64,000 nucleotides of DNA from Ophiura sarsii (GCA_035610835.1 CM069452.1:64752368-64816367), one strand, 5' to 3'. Positions 33,431-45,708 are shown, counted from the stretch's first letter. Translations and numbers: made by a program. Notes: generated from the sequence alone by a model not told the origin.

Positions 33431-33529
33431 AAAACCGTGTTTATCGATCGAAAAACAATGTTTATCGACCGAAAAACCGTGTTTATCGACCGAAAAACCG
33501 TGTTTAACGAGAGTTTATCGATAAACATA
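33431..33529. repeat. ~22-bp tandem repeat of CGTGTTTATCGACCGAAAAA
   Basis: Four adjacent imperfect units, closing with palindromic GTTTATCGATAAAC. Same word family as 29490-29577 and 32826-32900. Confidence 0.7.
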
Positions 33530-33593
33530 GTTATACTACGAATTATTATACATTGAGCTTGCCATACACGGGTCGGAATTGTTAATTGCGGGG

Positions 33594-33770
33594 GCAGTGA
33601 CCCCTGGCCGAGTGGCCTAAGACGTGATTCATGCTGGAGGACCCGGGTCGAATCCCGTCAACTGCAAGTCCGTCACATAATGGAATATTATGCTATATTA
33701 TATTAAAACAATAATTAAGGTTGCACTATGCCTTGTACAGGGTGACATAATATGTCTTGAATTGAAACTT
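33594..33770 (+). mobile_element. tRNA-derived SINE
   Basis: The head (33594-33665) has a pol III A box TGGCCGAGTGG (33605) and B box GGGTCGAATCC (33645). Partial acceptor pairing is seen between GCAGT at 33594 and ACTGC at 33661. The anticodon arm is not intact and the head is shorter than a leucine or serine tRNA, so it is not a working tRNA. An AT-rich body without tRNA similarity follows. The right end is uncertain. Confidence 0.6.
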
Positions 33771-33984
33771 TTTATATATTTTAGAGTGAAAATAGAGTGA
33801 AAATAAATTGTCCGATAGCGGACATTCTATTTTCAACCCTTAAAACAAGGATTTGGAAGTAATTAGGAACCGTATCGCTTTGTAACTCGGAATATGTTTA
33901 TGATTTATAATCAGAAATGTAAATCTGCAAGAAAATCATGGGTAGAGGGCGCCCCCTGGAAAAGATCACATAATAATGCCTTAA
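33715..33984. mobile_element. Diverged relative of the TTAA MITE at 10957-11331
   Basis: The right half (33850-33984: GAAGTAATTAGGAA, GTAAATCTGCAAGAAAATC, GGAAAAGATCACATAAT) matches 11190-11331 closely. The left end TTAAGGTTGCACTATG is only weakly alike. TTAA is present at both edges. The left part overlaps the SINE tail, so the boundary between them is uncertain. Confidence 0.55.
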
Positions 33985-34063
33985 TTAACTTGATAGAAAT
34001 AAGACCAAATAGTTTTAGAAGCAGACGTCTTGGTGCAGATGCGACTAAATTCAATGATACAAT

Positions 34064-34461
34064 GGGCTATTCCAGATAATAATGAACCCCCTATAGAGGA
34101 CAAATTATTTTTTATTTTTTAGTCCGGAATTCCATGACTCCCTCTATGAAAAGTATATGGAATTCCAGATCAAACTTCAAAAAAGTATGGAATTCCAGAT
34201 CAAACTTCAAAAAAGTATGGAATTCCAGATCAAACTTCAAAAAAGTATGAAATTGGTGGGGAAAAAGTCTGGAATTCCGATGTCCTCTATAGTGTAATAG
34301 GGGGGGGGGGGGGTCTAAATTGTGAAAAAGTCTGGAATTCCAAGAACATGTTCCATAAAGGTATGAAATTCCATTGAAAAATTGGTGGGGAAAAAGTCTG
34401 GAATTCCGATGTCCTCTAGGGGGGGGGGGGGGGGGGGGGTCATTATTATCTGGAATAGCCC
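34064..34461. mobile_element. PIF/Harbinger-like MITE, 398 bp
   Basis: TIRs GGGCTATTCCAGATAATAAT and its perfect inverse at 34442-34461, flanked by AAT on both sides (34061-34063, 34462-34464). A 3-bp duplication and a GGGC start suit PIF/Harbinger. Inside are three to four 30-bp direct repeats (AGTATGGAATTCCAGATC, 34157-34250) and G runs of 14 nt (34300) and 21 nt (34419). Confidence 0.75.
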
Positions 34462-34464
34462 AAT

Positions 34465-35335
34465 GACGATTTATAGTGCTCAATCAACCAAATAGTTTTG
34501 CAATATTATGTTTAAAGTGAATAAAACAAAGACTTAAGTGAATATAGCTAAGACTAAATTGAAGTTGAGAAATGCATGATTAAAATATTGGGACTAATTT
34601 GTAAGCTTTGAAAACAACCATAAAGTCAAGCAGAAGTTAACATAAATATAAACAAAACACATGGATAATGCGGTGGAGCAGCTGCAAATACAAAATACGA
34701 TGATAAAAATGCCGAAAACAGGCGCAGTTCATAAATAAAAAGTTATAGCATATCTAAACAGAAATTGTAAGAAAATCCGAAAAACTGTCACGCAATATTG
34801 CTCATAAAATAACACATCTGGCAATAAAAACAGATTCAGTCGCGACTTAAAGAATTCTTTTCTCGCTCTACCACTATGAAACACAGCTATATACTGAGCG
34901 GTTCTTTTGCCCTATGTTGCATGCAAAGTTCCTGTATATAGATTTGTTCGGGGAATTGATGTGAATATGTATGGCTATATTCTTGGTATTTTCTATTGCT
35001 AAACTTAACACTTTGAATTGCCGTGTACATCCCCCTCTCTCCCTCGCACCCCCTCTCTCTCCCTCGCACCCCCTCTCTCTCCCCTTGTTATATTTGCTGT
35101 GGGCTGGGGGGGGGGGGGGGGGGCGGTACCCCACAATATTTGACACTTCAGCGTGTGAATGGCCGGCTCGCTACATTTAGCTTTAGGACAGCAGATTACA
35201 GAGGAAATATTACACCGGCAATTCGGATACACATTGGAATTGTTTCAATAAATTGAAAGACAGATGTTTGGGCCATCAAGTTCTAAAAGTTGCAAGCATT
35301 TGGGGGTGATAGTTTTAAAGGTACAGCTTAATTTG
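34465..35335. other. Spacer with CT-rich microsatellite and G run
   Basis: CCCCCTCTCTCTCCCTCGCA repeats at 35029-35085 and an 18-nt G run at 35106-35123. No coding region is supported; short ORFs here come from low-complexity sequence. Confidence 0.4.
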
Positions 35336-35671
35336 CAGTGGCGTAGCTAGGTTTTTCATATTCGGGTGTGGGGGGGGGGGGGGGGGGGGGGGGGGAGGGG
35401 AGGCGAAAAATTAAAGTGAACCGACAAGGACTTTACCGGAAAAAGAGTGGGGGAACGTGGTTACATCCAAACCAGCGCGAAAAACGAGCTCTTTTAACCG
35501 GTAGTGCCAAACTCAACCTACAGTGCCAATTTCAACAGAAAGTACCAATCAACTGACAGTGGCAATCTCAACCGACAATGGCAATCTCAACCGACAGAAA
35601 ATGAATATGGGGGGGGGGGGGGGGGGGGGGGAATATGGGGGTGGGGGGGGGGGATCGAGCTTGAACCACTG
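35336..35671. mobile_element. CAGTGGCG-family MITE, hAT-like, copy 3
   Basis: Begins CAGTGGCGTAGCTAGG and ends in a worn AACCACTG. Flanks TTAATTTG (35328-35335) and CTAATTTG (35672-35679) match 7 of 8. G runs of 26 nt (35370-35395) and 23 nt (35609-35631) lie near both ends. The words CAACCGACA and CAATCTCAACCGACA repeat inside. Confidence 0.8.
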
Positions 35672-35816
35672 CTAATTTGCATATAATTTGCATATTTTGA
35701 ATTTTACATTTACACGCCATACATTTCGACTTCTGGTAACATGCTAGACGCCATAAAGAAGCATGCTGCGAGCGGGAAATGTATCACTTATGAAGATAAT
35801 TCCCTATTCTTATATA

Positions 35817-36094
35817 TGAAGAGCTGTTTTGCAAAAGGGCTTACATCCACTTTTGCCTTTTTACTCATTTTGCATTATTGAATGGATGGCTATTCATTAT
35901 GTGGAATGTGGCTTGTATTGTTGGTGCCTCAATTGGCGTGCATGGATACACTAATCCAAGTCATAGAAACAGTAATGAACACAGCCATACAATAGTTTGA
36001 TTAATTCCATGGACTTGTCAAAACAAATTCACTAATGCAAAATGAATAACATGTCGGGGTGGTCTGTAGGCCCTTTTGCAAAAAAGGCTTTTCA
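35817..36094. mobile_element. TGAAGAG-family MITE, short form, 278 bp
   Basis: TGAAGAGCTGTTTTGCAAAA at the left and an inverted TTTTGCAAAAAAGGCTTTTCA at the right. The interior is unrelated to the 629-bp form except for the GCAAAAGGGC words. Flanked by TA. Confidence 0.75.
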
Positions 36095-36096
36095 TA

Positions 36097-36726
36097 TGAA
36101 GAGGTATTTTGCAAAAGGGCCTACATCCACTTTGGCTCTTATTGAGAAAAAAGTCAAAAAACTGTTTCTAAATATTCAAGTTGAGCAATTGAAAAACTGA
36201 ATGGATTATGAAAGAGGTACACTACATACTAATTGAAATTGATATAAATTTTAAATGTGCTAGTTTTAATTTTTTTTTAAATCATGTTTACATTTTTTGA
36301 AAATTTGGATGTAGGCCCTTTTGCAACAAAACTCCATCTGTTTGTACATAAAGAAAAAATACCACACACAAAAAATCATTTATTTTAATCATTGAAAATA
36401 AATAAGTTTGATATTGAAATGTATAGGTCACAATCATATGTTTCAAGGAAATAAAGTCATTTTTTTCAAAAATACCTACATCTCATTGTAAACAGCCATT
36501 GAAGTTGTTGTTTTGTTGCAAAAGGGCCTGTATCCCGATATAATTCTGGATACAGGCCCTTTTGCAACAAAACAACAATTTCAATGGCTGTTTACAATGA
36601 GATGTAGGTCTTTTTGAAAAAAATGACTTTGTTCCCTTGAAACATATGATTTTTCCCTATACATTTCTATATCAAACTCATTTTTTGAAACAATGCACCA
36701 TAGCCCTTTTGCAAAATACCTCTTCA
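36097..36726. mobile_element. 630-bp palindromic MITE, inverted copy of 16681-17309
   Basis: TGAAGAGGTATTTTGCAAAA to TTTTGCAAAATACCTCTTCA. It matches the element at 16681-17309 in reverse orientation with only a few differences, including the central palindrome and the loop near 36536-36548. Only TA separates it from the neighbour on its left. Confidence 0.9.
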
Positions 36727-36730
36727 TATA

Positions 36731-36999
36731 CACTGCCGCGCAAAAGTATTTCTCCCCCTGGAAGCTTGCAAGTTATCACTGTGTTGTCAACAAAGTATTA
36801 AACATGTTAAATCATCAGACCCAATTACCATTTCATTGTGTTCATTGTACATTTTATACCAATAAATTTATGTTTCCTATTCAGATGCATGATTTAAAAG
36901 CATTACAATTCATGATTTTATCGAGCAGGTCAAAATTTCAATGTAAAATCGCCGTAGTAAATTACCTCATGAATATCAATTAGCTCATTATCGGCAGTG
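36731..36999. mobile_element. Tc1-like MITE with CACTGCCG ends, 269 bp
   Basis: CACTGCCGCGCAAAAGTATT after TA, and CGGCAGTG before TA. Only 8 bp are inverted, but the CACTGCC..CAAAAGTATT end is typical of Tc1-like elements. It abuts the preceding MITE with TATA between them. Confidence 0.6.
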
Positions 37000-37002
37000 T
37001 AA

Positions 37003-39090
37003 CACTATGGGAATTTTCAACTGAGATCAACTGGTGTTGGAAAACTCCATGTGCAGAAATTTATAAATGATAATTAGCATGCGCAGTTTATTGGAATACC
37101 TTCAGAAGGAACCATTCCAGCTAAACAAAGTCATTTTGCCTTTCACATTCAAAATATAATAGTCCCAGATGATCATGAAATGCAACAGCTGAATATTCAA
37201 AGGGAAAACTTGGACTACTAATACTAGTTTTTATAGGATTTTAGTAGGCCTATGTATCCTGATCCGAACAACTCATAGCCAAATAATTTCAAAATGATAA
37301 TGTAGTTTCCTACATATTATAGAAAATTTGTCAACAGAGGGCAGCAAGCATCATTTATAGCAGGTGCCAGGAAGGGTTAGTCAGTTCATCTTGTAACGGA
37401 GTCATTCGCCTCTCGAATTGTTCATTGGCACCTCAAACGCGTGTCGGCAGTTGTGTTGCTCCCGTATACACATCAAGACGACCAATGTCTAACGGCGTCA
37501 CTCGCCCAGTATTCTTGTGTTCTGGCACAATAATAGTTAATCATACATACATTGCACGACGTTCCACGGTCACAGTTGTTGCACCGAATGGTAGTACGTA
37601 GAAATTAAACGGAATCCTTAAGATTCCACGCCAGTAAATAATTTCAGTCCTTGTAGAGACGACAATCAAAAGTGTTTTCTTAGCTTTCATCCTGTGGCCC
37701 ATTGATAATAGAATTAATCAGAAATGGTACCTATTGCTCCCAAATGATTAAAGTTGTAGTTTAATCCTGATTTTTGAACTATTACCTAATACTAAAGTGC
37801 AAAAAGAAATATTTTCAATGCATTTTGTAGGTTTTTTGGATGTATTTTGATTGTAAATGATCTGGCAACATTTCTCAACTTTGTCTGATAAATGAGGGCG
37901 CTACACCAATTGTCCAACTTTGGGGTCTTATTTCTCAGAACTTTCGGGGATACCATATATATTTGTTTTGATTAAATGATCAAATATATCATGAAATTTA
38001 AGGAAAATGTCAAATTGAAAATTCCAGTCGCTTTATAAGCGAGAAAATGGGCTTTTTGTAACTACCATTTTACATGTAAACGCATAGGGAAACCATTTAG
38101 TGGTGTGAATTCTTAATGAAAAAGGCACTCTGCGTCCGCCTCGGAATTGTTAGGACTGCAGATAAACAGATCATGAGAATGCCCTAAGTTTTGGAACTTT
38201 TACCAACATAATAATATACAAGTAATATTTGACTCCCTCATTCTATGCCAAAATAAATTAGGGTAATTCAACTTTACACGGTTAAAGGTGAAGGGTATCA
38301 TTAATAATTTTGTTGACTCCTCAACTGAAAATTATTTACATTCAATTTGGTTCGCTCATTTGTCACTTCATCACAGGTGTGAATGAGCGTATTTTCAGTT
38401 AACACACCGTACAAGGAGCTTTACGGGTAATTTTACCAACTCCGCAAATTAACATTTTCCATCATATATAATATTTAAAGATATTTCGTCACTGTGGTTT
38501 AGACGACATTGTGTATTTACCAAACTAATTACAAAAGGGTAAACAAGGTTTATAATACCCGATCGTCTGAGGGGTATAAGAGTGTGAATGGAAAATTAAT
38601 TAAAGTCATAATTCAAATTCTATAAAACATGCCATAATTAAATTCAATCCCCTTTTGAATTAAATTAACATCCCATGGGCGTATAACATTCAGGTTAAAA
38701 AAATATCCAAACAATTTCACAACATTTCAGGTTTCATTCAATAATTTGCTGGGACATTTCTCCAAAATAAGATTCAACATTAATATCATGTTATGAAAAA
38801 GCACACTGTAAACAGCAACTTACGTTAAAAGAAAACGCAATACACATGATACACCCGTATTACTGCTGTAGTTAAACATTTTATTTCAGACTTGATTTAG
38901 TCTAGGCACTATTTACTACTCTATCCTACAGGGGAAAACACATTAGTCTTATGCCAAGGTCTTATTTACCGTGACAGTTAGAAAGACTTAAAAAGTCTTA
39001 TATCATGGCCAATTGCAGGAAAATTACTTAAATAACAAAACAAACCCCCTCCCCAAATGCAAGCGAATAAATAATAATAAAAAATATGTA
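37003..39090. other. 2.1 kb without recognised genes
   Basis: AT-rich. GAGGGCGCTACACCAATTGT (37893-37912) is an inverted match to 13158-13190, so a piece of the duplicated region's repeat is present. The less AT-rich block 37340-37600 resembles nothing I know. Confidence 0.35.
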
Positions 39091-39099
39091 AATATTCTA

Positions 39100-39660
<561 letters not shown>

Positions 39661-40912
39661 GAGTTAGACGAACCAGTAAGTATAACACTGTCGTGTTATT
39701 AAATGTCTTTTCATCACAATTTCAGACCCTTGATAGCACAACTATATGTGTGGTGGTTTGGGAAAACCCGTCGGAAGTCGCTAGTGTTAATATTGAGATA
39801 TCTGGGTCATATCAAAATATTCCTAACAAAAGAGTTCCAAGTCAATTTTCCAACTTTGGTCCCAAGATAGAGTTTATACCTTGAACTTTAGTCTCCAGGT
39901 GTTTTTTATGCAAAATTCCAGATGTTAAGTTTATTTTAGTGCTTTTCTGAACCTTGTTTATCAAATTTTATGTGTAAAATGCTATGTGTACGTAAAATGA
40001 CATTGTTACCATGGTAACCACTTGTGAATTCCGACAATGCATTGTAAAGATTTTGAAAGTGAAGAACTTACAATTGTTGATAATATCGCAAAAAACTAGG
40101 TTCATATCAAAAGTCCTTTTCATATGGCAAGCTATTCTGTGTGATATAACAATGTAGATTTATTATTATTAGAGTATTTAAAAGATTTTGTGTACACCTT
40201 TGAATTGCCAGTTTCAATTTTTAGTATTGCGTTTAAACTTGCCAACTTTAAATTTATATAACTGTAGTTCTAGATGGAATTTCTGAAAAATTTAAACAGT
40301 TCTATACTCAGTAGAGTATGAAGCTCTCTGCCAAATAAAAAAACCAAGTTGTTAGAAAATGACCATGTGAAGGGTTTTCCCATGCCACCACACATATACC
40401 ATATCATACGCTTGGTATACATGTATTGCGTGCTGTACAACAGTAATATTTGGTTTGCTTGTAAGCCTAGTAACAGGTATGTAAATTATAAACAGCATAT
40501 AATAGGGCCTATACAAGTAATTAACCTAATATGCGGAAATACCGAATGCGAGGATAACAAGCCACAGGCAGCTGCACATTCACACACATTCGTTCTAAAC
40601 GCGGTTTTAGCTTAAAACAGTGACAAACTAAACTGTAAACTCGTGTCTTTATCAAACGCGACTTTATCTTTTAAACGACGTGTTTAACAAAAACCGTTTA
40701 TAAACTCTGCGAATCTTGTCCCCAGATTAGTGCTTGTGTGCACTGTATACAAATGTTCAATTTAGTGTGGCCTAAATTGGTTACAATAGATTTCTCAAAT
40801 GCACGAGTATTTTTAGACTACACGATCTGCACGTCAGCTTGCACCGGGCACGGTCGAATGATTATTCGAAGCATACAGTTGGCGTATAAGTTTATTTGAG
40901 TTAGACGCGTGT
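39661..40912. other. 1.25 kb without recognised genes
   Basis: No conserved domain in the short ORFs at 39693 and 40349. No repeats of note. Confidence 0.3.
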
Positions 40913-41629
40913 TTAAGGGGGATGTGCACCTTCGCATAGCCTCCGTAAAACTGCCGTAACTTCTTCATTATTCATTTAATCTTAATAAAAGTATACATTT
41001 TTTTGCAGGAAAGGGTTCAATGAATCCAACTATGATCATGAAATTGACCATTTTGGAGAAAATTATAAAAAAACATGTTTTTTGACCCATTTTAGGTTCT
41101 GCAAAGATAACTCAAAATATATTTTGCCAAATTGTGTCATACTAGTTTTATTATATTCCTCATGCAATTCCCTAGGAATCTTTTTTTAAATTTTTTTAAC
41201 TTCATTATTTTTTGAATTATAGACCAAAAAGTGCTAAAAAACGTGATTTTTAACCTCCAAAATCGTGAAAATCCCGTTTTTTGGTAAAAAAATCATATAT
41301 TTTGGCACTTTTTGGTCGATAATTCAAAAAATAATAAAGTAAAATTAAAAAAAAAAACGATTCCTAGGGAATTGCATGAGGATTATAATAAAACTAGTAT
41401 GATAAAATTTAACAAAATATATTTTGAGTTATCTTTGCAGAACCTAAAATGGGTCAAAAAACGTGTTTTTTATCATTTTCTCCCAAAATGGTCAATTTCA
41501 TGATCATGTTTGGATTCATTGAACCCTTTTATGCAAAAAAAATGTATACTTTTATATAGATTTAATAAATAATAAAGAAGTTACGGCAGTTTTAGGGAGG
41601 CTGTACCTGAAAGTGCACAGCCCCCTTAA
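40913..41629. mobile_element. 717-bp palindromic TTAA MITE, copy 1
   Basis: The whole element is a near-perfect inverted repeat: left arm from TTAAGGGGGATGTGCACCTT, right arm ending GTGCACAGCCCCCTTAA, centre near 41250-41275. TTAA at both edges. Related copies at 46882-47376 and 62806-63312 share CCTCCGTAAAACTGCCGTAA and CCATTTTGGAGAAAAT. Confidence 0.9.
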
Positions 41630-42690
41630 GTTAAACATATTTTCGAGAATTGCGTTTAGTTAAACGATGTGTTAAAGTCAAAGTTAAATGCGTGTATAGC
41701 TAAAACCCGCGTTCAAATACGTACGAGAATACGGACCAAGCTTTATAATACAGAAAGGCGTTGACAAAAGGAGAAGGAGTGCTTCCACTTGGGTAATAAA
41801 ATATGTCAGCTCAAACGTTACTCAAGTAGAAGCACGCCCTCTATTTTTGTGCCCGTTATTTTTCATATAATTCAGGACTTATTGGCCCAAGTTATACTTC
41901 ATGTGGTGCAGAGTTGTACTGAGTTGACGCACATGTTACGCTACCTAGTTTTGCAACAGGTAGCTTTAGGTGAAGAGGTCCTTGCCCTTACAATTCGTCG
42001 ACGAGGTAACTGTCGGTGTCTTGGTTTAAAGGGTGAATTTCAAAAGGACCTCTATGGATTTGAATGCGTTTAATGCGGAGAATCGGCCCATGATGAATGT
42101 TTATAACTTCTCTAAAATAAATTCACAGATTGGTATATAACTGTATGTGTAATCAGTGGATTTAGAGTTCATGAAACAATATTTATGGTCTAAAAGCACA
42201 TACAAATAACATATTTAGGGGGAGTATTTAAGATTCATAAGAATACTTGATTACAAAAATATTAGCCCCAAAACAGAGAACCATAACAAGTTGCATGTTC
42301 AATAGCTGCTATATTTCTTAGTATTCAATGATAACATTATCTGCTTACTCTTACTCACAAATACTCCAGGCAGCCGTTATTGTAGGGCCGTATACATATA
42401 CTGTATATCATTATGATTAGTGCATCCAATTGATTGGTACACCAATTGAAGCAACGACAATACAATACCACCCATTCAAATTGATTTTTCCGGCCAATGC
42501 AGCTAGAATTTTATTCAATAGCAATTCTGTTAAGAATACAAACTCCATTTTAATAGAAAATATCTAATTGGATGTTTTCCCCTAGTGAACCAACATGACA
42601 CTCTGCACATGTTTAGATAATAATATTTTACATAATTTTGTAAAAGTCACGTGTTGGTTCACGTGGGGGGGGGGGGGGGGGGGGTGCTAC
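41630..42690. other. 1 kb with a possible long-range inverted repeat
   Basis: ACCTCTATGGATTTGAATG at 42046-42065 is inverted at 42887-42906 (about 18 of 20 bp). It could be the TIR pair of an ~860-bp element, but no target duplication is evident. A 20-nt G run is at 42665-42684. No gene is supported. Confidence 0.3.
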
Positions 42691-43500
42691 AGGGAAAAAC
42701 GATTTATCATTATCTTCTATGGATATAGAAAGAAGAAAAGCACGATATTTGCTGACTTTTAAAAGTATATAGATTGCTTTTTTGTATATATTATCAAGGT
42801 TTATGTATCAGATTAATCTCTAATTACATTTTTGACCAAATATAAAATCATGTTTTATTATTTGGGAGCCCTTGGACTGATTCCCATTCAAATCCATAGA
42901 GGTCGTTTGGCCAATATGAACAATAGTTTTTAACGTGACGCGTCTTATTATCTATTGATTATCTTTAACATCTTTTCCTGATTGACATTTAAAGGGCCTA
43001 CCAAACCACGTGATCTAGATCCAAAGCTTTTTATTTCTGTTGCGGATGCTTCATTTTGCTGTTTCCCGGAATCCTGCAAAGAAATGGTTCGGTGTAGGGA
43101 AAAACGATTTATCATTATCTTCTATGGATATAGAAAGAAGAAAAACACGATATTTGCTGACTTTTAAAAGTATATAGATTGCTTTTTTGTATATATTATC
43201 AAGGTTTATGTATCAGATTAATCTCTAATTACATTTTTGACCAAATATAAAATCATGTTTTATTATTTGGGAGCCCTTGGACTGATTCCCATTCAAATCC
43301 ATAGAGGTCGTTTGGCCAATATGAACAATAGTTTTTAACGTGACGCGTCTTATTATCTATTGATTATCTTTAACATCTTTTCCTGATTGACATTTAAAGG
43401 GCCTACCAAACCACGTGATCTAGATCCAAAGCTTTTTATTTCTGTTGCGGATGCTTCATTTTGCTGTTTCCCGGAATCCTGCAAAGAAATGGTTCGGTGT
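42691..43500. repeat. Recent 405-bp tandem duplication
   Basis: 42691-43095 and 43096-43500 are adjacent and almost identical, both starting AGGGAAAAACGATTTATCAT and ending GAAATGGTTCGGTGT. The duplicated block carries most of a candidate exon, so the upstream copy (42994-43095) is an exon fragment lacking its splice donor. Confidence 0.9.
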
Positions 43501-43518
43501 GGGGTTCCCCGTTACCAG
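43400..43518 (+). CDS. Candidate internal exon of an unidentified gene
   Basis: Reads PTKPRDLDPKLFISVADASF then CCFPESCKEMVRCGVPRYQ, ending CCAG before GTAAAT (donor at 43519). The acceptor is probably TTTAAAG at 43393-43399. The frame is continuous with the exon at 43785 (phase 0). Four cysteines sit close together. I do not recognise the family. Upstream exons were not found in the window. Confidence 0.4.
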
Positions 43519-43784
43519 GTAAATAACGTTAATGACAACATAATATGAACACTGTTAGACTAGTATTAGTAGTCGCGAACCAGGAAACTAAAATACACGC
43601 AGTGCACTGAAAATGTTAAATTATACTACATCTGAGTGTCGTATAGGCGAGTATTACGGTCTTGCTTTGGCTCGTTGATCTTAGTTTTAAAAAAACCAGG
43701 CGAAATCATATCGTGATGTGTTAACGTGGGCACTGAGAGTCCAGCTCAATAAAAAACTTTCTTGCATATTTTTTCTTCTTTTAG

Positions 43785-43889
43785 AATTCAAAGGTAGACG
43801 TGTTGGAGATCAATGTACCAGGAATTGAGATGCGAGAAAACGAGAAATCCATTGGTGAAATTGTCACGTCAGCTAATAATTTAGAATAA
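43785..43889 (+). CDS. Candidate terminal exon of an unidentified gene
   Basis: After a strong polypyrimidine acceptor (TTTTTTCTTCTTTTAG) the frame reads NSKVDVLEINVPGIEM and RENEKSIGEIVTSANNLE, then TAA. It joins in phase 0 to the exon ending 43518 across a 266-bp GT-AG intron. The tail is acidic and hydrophilic, like a cytoplasmic C-terminus. Family unknown. Confidence 0.4.
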   Translation, partial: NSKVDVLEINVPGIEMRENEKSIGEIVTSANNLE

Positions 43890-44331
43890 CCGGAACATAC
43901 AGGAATCTGGATTGTACATAATACACTACCAACCAAAATGAAATAATTAGGAACGTGGTTATGGTATCAAGATCAACCCCGATTTAATTTGGACTGAAAT
44001 ATTGCACTCAGTTGAAAAGATGTGTTGCTGAATCTCTCATTAAAAGTCATGTTCCCTGCAACATCTGCTTATTTCATTTCATAAAATTGAAGAAAATATG
44101 TAAATCCAATAATTTCCTTTGGAAATAATTCATGAATAATTCATCAAATACCAAGTAGTCTTAAATTTACATTTCCAAATAACTTTCACATTTGCATTTC
44201 GAGCAAATTTCCTCTTCACAATATGACATCTCATTCATTAAAATGTAGTGGCTACTTTTTAAAGGAGGGGTCCAACAAGCACAACATTAATGTTAGAAAA
44301 ACAAAAATCGAGCCCAAATCGTGTAGATAAA
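43890..44331. other. Presumed 3' flank of the candidate exons
   Basis: AT-rich; nothing else recognised. Confidence 0.3.
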
Positions 44332-45132
44332 GGGCAGTTCCACGCAAAACAGGACATTTCAAAATAATTGAAAAAATCCTGTAAATTTACAATTTTAAGT
44401 ACTTCCATCACATATTTAGTATCAAATGAAAGATATTTTTAAGCTCTTTCAAATGAGCTGGTTTTCCTTTTAATTGATATACATTAACTATGATTTTTTT
44501 GTGAAAAAAACTGTTTTTTGGTAAAATTTTGTGATTTTTTTCAGAAAAGTGCCCATTTGTAGCACCCTTCTCTGACCCCCCTTTTTATGGTTTCACACAT
44601 TTTGTTGTTGTAAGTTGCTAACTTAGGGCTTACATTTTCATAAATTTACACTTTTAACATGATTTTTTTTATCTCTTATGTATTTTATTATGAATTTTGC
44701 ATTGCGGACAAAACGTCACGCTGTTACCGTCACGCTGTTACCGTATGCAAATTTGTTTATTGTATATCATATATTTAAAATCATAAGCTATTTTCTTTTT
44801 TATACAGGGAAGTTATAGCTGACTTTCTTATAATTACGATCCACCTGATGAAACTTAAAATATATAAAAAAGTTCACAGAGTTTTAACCATTCATAAATG
44901 AGAAAAATACCTATGTCCTTTTTAGCGTCACGCTGTTACCGCACTAATTAATATTCATATTTCATAAATGTGAATTGTTTTTTTCTTTTTTCTTCTTTCT
45001 ATGTGTAGGTTGTACTAGTAGTAGTAGAAATGCAATAAAAAAATGTTCTGAATAATTCAAGTGTGTATGTTATTTGCATATGAAGTGTGAAAATATCTTC
45101 TAAACCGTCACGCTGTTACCGTGGAATTGCCC
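44332..45132. mobile_element. Non-autonomous element with four CGTCACGCTGTTACCG motifs
   Basis: Ends GGGCAGTTCCACG and CGTGGAATTGCCC are inverted (12 of 13), with TAAA on both sides (44328-44331, 45133-45136). Inside, the 16-mer CGTCACGCTGTTACCG occurs four times without change (44714, 44729, 44936, 45106), all in the same orientation, in otherwise AT-rich unique sequence. Superfamily unknown. Confidence 0.65.
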
Positions 45133-45305
45133 TAAAACAAAACATCATATCATACAGGGTGTCCCAAAAGTTTCTAAACCTTTTTAAAGCTTTGTATTTT
45201 TCTTTAGATATTTCGCAATACCAAAACAGAAACATATTTAGAGTAAAAAAACTTGTAGAATTGATTTGATACCAAATGTGACCCCTTTTCGAGGACACCT
45301 TAGTA

Positions 45306-45708
45306 ATATCGTCAGCCTGCTTCGATAATTGCCTAATTAATTTTTTCTAGTTTTGAGAAAACAACAAAAATAGGAAAAGTGAGTTAGGCAGTTGAATTCC
45401 AACAGGAGCAGTACATGTTGGATAGAATAAGGTTGGGGATAAACCTTTAAGTGAAATGTGGCTTGTTATAGGCCTAATACGAGTTAATATGACCCATTTT
45501 AAACATTTTACATAATTATTACAATCTGCCTAACTCACAATGCTGACTTAGGCAGAATTGCAATTGTGCATTTATCAACACTTTTGATTTGTCAATGACT
45601 TAGGTATTATTAGAGCATGTGCATAATGTAATGAAGTCATAATTTATGCAAAAAACTCAATTTCACCGAAAAGTGAGTTAGGCAATTATCGAAGCAGGCT
45701 GACGATAT
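45306..45708. mobile_element. Foldback MITE nested in the mariner-like element
   Basis: ATATCGTCAGCCTGCTTCGA and its perfect inverse, continuing to TAATTGCCTAA (31-bp TIRs). The words AAGTGAGTTAGGCA and CTGCCTAACTCAC recur inside in both orientations. The target duplication is ambiguous because the ends are palindromic AT. Confidence 0.75.

Noticed and set aside
33594..33665. Functional tRNA gene
   Set aside because: A and B boxes are good, but the anticodon arm does not fold and the length is wrong; taken as a SINE head.
41789..42073. 94-codon ORF ending GEFQKDLYGFECV
   Set aside because: No recognisable domain; its end overlaps the candidate TIR word at 42046-42065.
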